Of a stretch of 64,000 nucleotides of DNA, positions 60,502-64,000 are shown in pieces. The notes under the pieces were generated by a model. It did not search any database. It saw only the letters and a program-made list of their open reading frames with translations, and was not told the origin of the DNA. Every line of letters begins with the position of its first letter. Within the stretch, counting starts at the first letter, position 1. The stretch is from Lingula anatina (Eukaryota; Brachiopoda; Lingulata; Lingulida; Lingulidae). Both the position numbers and the translations under genes were made by a program. The DNA is taken from the NCBI RefSeq assembly GCF_001039355.2, contig NW_019774402.1:1196971-1260970 (forward strand), in the 5' to 3' direction.

Positions 60502-63500
60502 ATGGCCGCTCAGGGTAACTATAACCAATAATATGAGACACCTTTTTTCGTAAATTTTATTATTTTCACTAATAGTTTTTCTCTCGAATTGGCGCTTGTA
60601 CGTTCTGAGTGAAAGGGCCGCAATGCAAAATTTCAGCAAAATGATGTTGGAGTATACCTTCAGCTTCAAGCGCAGCTTGAACCCATAAAAAGTCATAAAT
60701 GCACAGATTCAGAAAAGAAAAAAAAAATAGGTTGGCAAAACGAGATGCTAGATCTGCTTTTGATGAAGATCTATCAGAGCGGTCAACTCTTTTGCAGCAA
60801 TTTCACAACAACTATTTATTTGAATTGTACATATTTAAAAAATTGGGAAAGGGATCTTCTTGTTGTATCCCTGCATTGTTACTTTTTTAATTAGCTCCTC
60901 ACATCATTACTCCCCTTACAAGCAAAATGATGATAATGTCTCTCCCTCATTGTCTGTTTTCTTTTTTAATGGCGATTAAAACTTTCAGGTACATGTATTT
61001 ACAGTAGCAGGTTAAATGTGTGTTTTCCTCACAGACTAGTGTATGTTGTGGCAGTTCAGAGTACTCTCAAAACTTAAAATGTTTTTGGGTAGGTGCTAGC
61101 AAATTTATGTCCCATTTTAACCAGTGAGGAGTACCAGTAACATTGTGGGATATAGTAACAGTGTGAGGGTGAAATGATAATAAGGATTTAACCTGGGGGA
61201 GTAACAATGTGGGGTAGTAAAGGTTTGGGGAAATGAAATGTAGCCAGCGTTAACACAGCGTCTTCCAAGGCCTTTAAGTAGCACATTTTTTCTTTTTATG
61301 GCATAGTAGGACTTGTACATCTTCACTAATGGAAAATCCACTTCAATTTGTTCAGTCAACATGACACTATGGCTCTTTTCCTAGTGTGTAGATCTTTTTA
61401 ATTGAATTCTGTTGACCTTTTGTACATAACCTACATGCTGACCAATCAGATCAATGGCTGATAAAAGTGAATTAGAAAATGATTTGGGTGTCCTGGTTAA
61501 AGTTTGTTTATACATTAACTCACAAACATTTTTAAATCAAAGAAGGGTTTGTGAATGCTTTCATATATCTACAGTAATTTTCAAGGTAGAAATAAGAAGT
61601 AATTGTTTTATGGTAAATAAATTTTTGTTGTAGACTGCTAAAATCTTATGTTGTTTTCTGTTCATTAGTGGTATTGGTACAAAATAGAGCTATATAACAG
61701 CTGGAATGGCCTGCATTTGAACTAATTTATTATGATTATGATTATTATTATTATTATTAATTTCAGAAGTACTAGATTTGAGTCAAGAAGGACTACACAA
61801 GATGGAAGTTGTAGCTGGAGCCAATCCAGTTACAGTCATCTACGACAAAAATGAAATATCCAAAATTGAAAATTTGGAAAAATATCAACATCTCCAACAG
61901 GTATATACATATAATTGGATAGTTTTTCAAGAAAATGGAGGTTTTGCTTTTGGCAAGTACAAACTGTGAAAGGCTAGTTCACGCTTCTTACTACTTCAAA
62001 TTGTAGGGTGGTTTTGGTGAAAATATGAATATGGATACATCAGAGGTGACAAGTCATTGGTGTTTTATTTCTGAAGATGGCAGGGGTGAAAAGGAATGGT
62101 ATTTTGATAATGTAATTTAACTTTTTAAACATGCATCAAATGAATATGAATTGGTACATGATATTTTTGAAGATTTTTCAATTTCTAAATCTATTTAACC
62201 TGGAATGACCACTACAGAAGACATGGTCATGGTAAGTATAGTGTGAGAATGTAGTTCTCCATTTCTGAATTTCTTTAACTGTGAGCCTCAGTTGTGCATT
62301 AAGTATTAAACTAGTGGTATAATGATGCTGAGGATACTTTTTATTATTATGTAATTTTGATATATTTCAGCTTTCTGCTTCCAATAACAGGATTGTTCAT
62401 ATGACTGGAGTAGCCAAGCTGCACAATTTGACTGTGTTGAATCTACCAAATAATAGCATTATTACCATTGAAGGTAAGTATGGTAAAAGAGAGTATTTAC
62501 ATGCATCAAAAATACTCAAAATTTATCTTCATGTGGTACTTATACTAAAACTGCCCTCGAAAGAGAAAAGATTTCTCTTATCAATAATGGCTGATTAGAA
62601 GAAATAGTTACATACAGTGTTTCATATTTATTTAATGTAATTTAAATTTTTTTTCAGGTCTGAGGATGTTAACCAAACTAACTTGGCTGAATCTTTCAGG
62701 AAATAGCATCAAGGTGATTAGTTGGAATGTACAGTTTGAAAATATGGACATTGTTAGGAAGAACTGTGCGATAATGGCAACAGTGACAAACATAGTTTTC
62801 TTGAAATGCCACTAAAATTTGTCATGTAATAAAGAAATGCTGAATTAAGTTTATATAATTGTTTCAAACATGACATATGAATGTGTTTCACCTAGTACCC
62901 TATTCTGAAAAACTGTTCTTTAAGGAATATTTATTTTCACCACTATATATAATATACTTGTTACAAGTTTCTCATTCTTCTTCAGCACATTGACCACCTG
63001 AGTACCAATGTCAACCTGTGCCACCTGGATCTCTCAGACAACAGTATTTCAGCTCTCTCAGACATCTCATTTCTTAAATCATTGCAGGTTGGTTAAGTGG
63101 AAATTGACGATATGTATTTTCTATCAGTGTTAAGACCCACATTTATCACAATTATGATGTGCATATGTTTAAGTAAAGTGTATTTGAGCATGGGATAGAA
63201 CTATTGTAACTTGTTTTAAATCTTACTATGGTGCTGCTTTCTTTTTAATGTAGCAACAATAATATCCTGTAGACCCCCTCCTCCCCCCCCACCCCCCACC
63301 CCCCCAAAAAAAATAATAATAATATCAAAACTGTTAATTTCTTTTTAGACTCTGCTTTTGCATGGTAACATTTTGACCAATTTGAAGACTGTGCCAACAT
63401 ACCTTCCAAAGTCCATAGCAATTCTGTCACTGGCTGAAAATGAAATTAGTGACCTAACTGAGGTGTGTATGAAACATCAGAACTATGGATGTGAAATCAG

Positions 63501-64000
63501 TTTAAAACTTGAATTAAATATTTGTACCAGTCTTTTCAGAAATTCACACTTAAACTAAATGTCTGCTCTAAGTATATAATTTGTATAATAAATCTGAATA
63601 ACTCTGATACTGGAACTTACATTTATTTAACACTGACCAACAATGTCTAAAATATAATTTGAATTGAGAAATGTTTTCTATATTCCCATTAACACTACTT
63701 CTGTAAATAACATTTTATACTTTGATACTGATAAGATCATGAGAACTCCTACTCATGAACAACATAAATTTTAATTTTATTTCTGTGAATATTTTCAGGT
63801 TTCGTACTTGTCTTGTCTTACCAAACTGGAACAATTGTCCATCATGAACAACCCGTGTGTCATTATGTCTGCTTCTGCTTTGTATCCTTCTGATATGTAA
63901 ATTACATTCCCTGTAGTATTTTATATCACACACACACAAAAGAGTTTGATTTCAGTTGTCCTAATTCCTTAACTATGGCATCAGAGGATTTGATTACAGA
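60502..64000 (+). CDS. CEP97: Centrosomal protein CEP97, 3' partial
   Basis: Leucine-rich-repeat protein which, with CP110, caps the distal end of centrioles and restrains ciliogenesis. Exons: 60502-60514, 61767-61900, 62371-62473, 62658-62713, 62986-63087, 63349-63462, 63799-63881, continuing beyond the window. Phases agree for about 201 residues. The 13-nt first exon (MAAQ plus one base) joins [10 protein letters not shown] in frame. LRR units are clear: [95 protein letters not shown], and [12 protein letters not shown]. The last stretches match CEP97 closely and distinguish it from other LRR proteins. The CP110-binding region and IQ motif lie outside the window. Confidence 0.93.
61738..61760 (+). 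repeat. ATT microsatellite next to a CEP97 acceptor
   Basis: A run of ATT units lies immediately upstream of the acceptor of exon 61767-61900, in place of a normal pyrimidine tract. Length variation here could affect splicing. Confidence 0.7.

Noticed and set aside
63268..63306. C-rich tract in a CEP97 intron as a functional G-quadruplex
   Set aside because: The minus strand could form one, but the tract looks like simple sequence and nothing else supports a role.

Overview
This is an intron-rich, AT-rich animal nuclear genomic scaffold. Introns are mostly 100 to 800 bp with GT-AG junctions, 3' UTRs are AT-rich, and every recognisable protein is a metazoan one. The family content (group III phospholipase A2-like protein, NCoR with a cysteine-rich insert, SETD1, CEP97) and the compact introns suggest an invertebrate, most probably a lophotrochozoan such as a mollusc, annelid or brachiopod. 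That placement is inference; the sequence does not prove the phylum. There is no bacterial, phage or CRISPR content.

Nine protein-coding genes lie in strict strand alternation: NCoR/SMRT-type nuclear receptor corepressor (+, 5' end outside the window), CCT6 chaperonin zeta (-), NADPH-cytochrome P450 reductase (+), SETD1 histone H3K4 methyltransferase (-), an unrecognised 802-residue protein (+), a secreted group III PLA2-like protein lacking catalytic residues (-), a DHRS11-like SDR (+), RPL24 (-) and CEP97 (+, 3' end outside the window). Every neighbouring pair is therefore head-to-head or tail-to-tail. For the complete genes I joined exons by hand and checked reading phase at each junction. 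CCT6 gives 531 residues, POR 677, SETD1 1471, the unknown 802, PLA2-like 280, DHRS11-like 253/254 and RPL24 152.

Region by region: 1-5331 holds five NCoR exons twice, separated by a single N at 2648, most likely two alleles joined by assembly. 5355-14548 is the rest of NCoR, including SANT2, the receptor-interaction motifs and the C-terminal acidic motif. 14549-16548 is convergent 3' UTR. 16549-21136 is CCT6. 22932-29210 is POR. 29521-31905 is gene-free and contains an inverted-repeat element. 33076-41526 is SETD1. 42008-48719 is the unknown gene. 49506-51213 is PLA2-like. 52260-56245 is DHRS11-like. 56760-58760 is gene-free. 58811-60336 is RPL24, and CEP97 starts 165 bp away on the other strand.

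The genes do not form one pathway, although NCoR and SETD1 are both chromatin regulators. The observations most worth following are: mutually exclusive exons that swap the catalytic Tyr-Lys segment of the DHRS11-like enzyme; a PLA2-fold secreted protein with all key catalytic positions substituted; a cysteine-rich domain between the two SANT domains of NCoR; an exon duplication in the unknown nuclear protein; three families of small inverted-repeat elements, one within a few bases of a SETD1 splice donor; and the RPL24-CEP97 divergent pair, which I recall as neighbours in human too.
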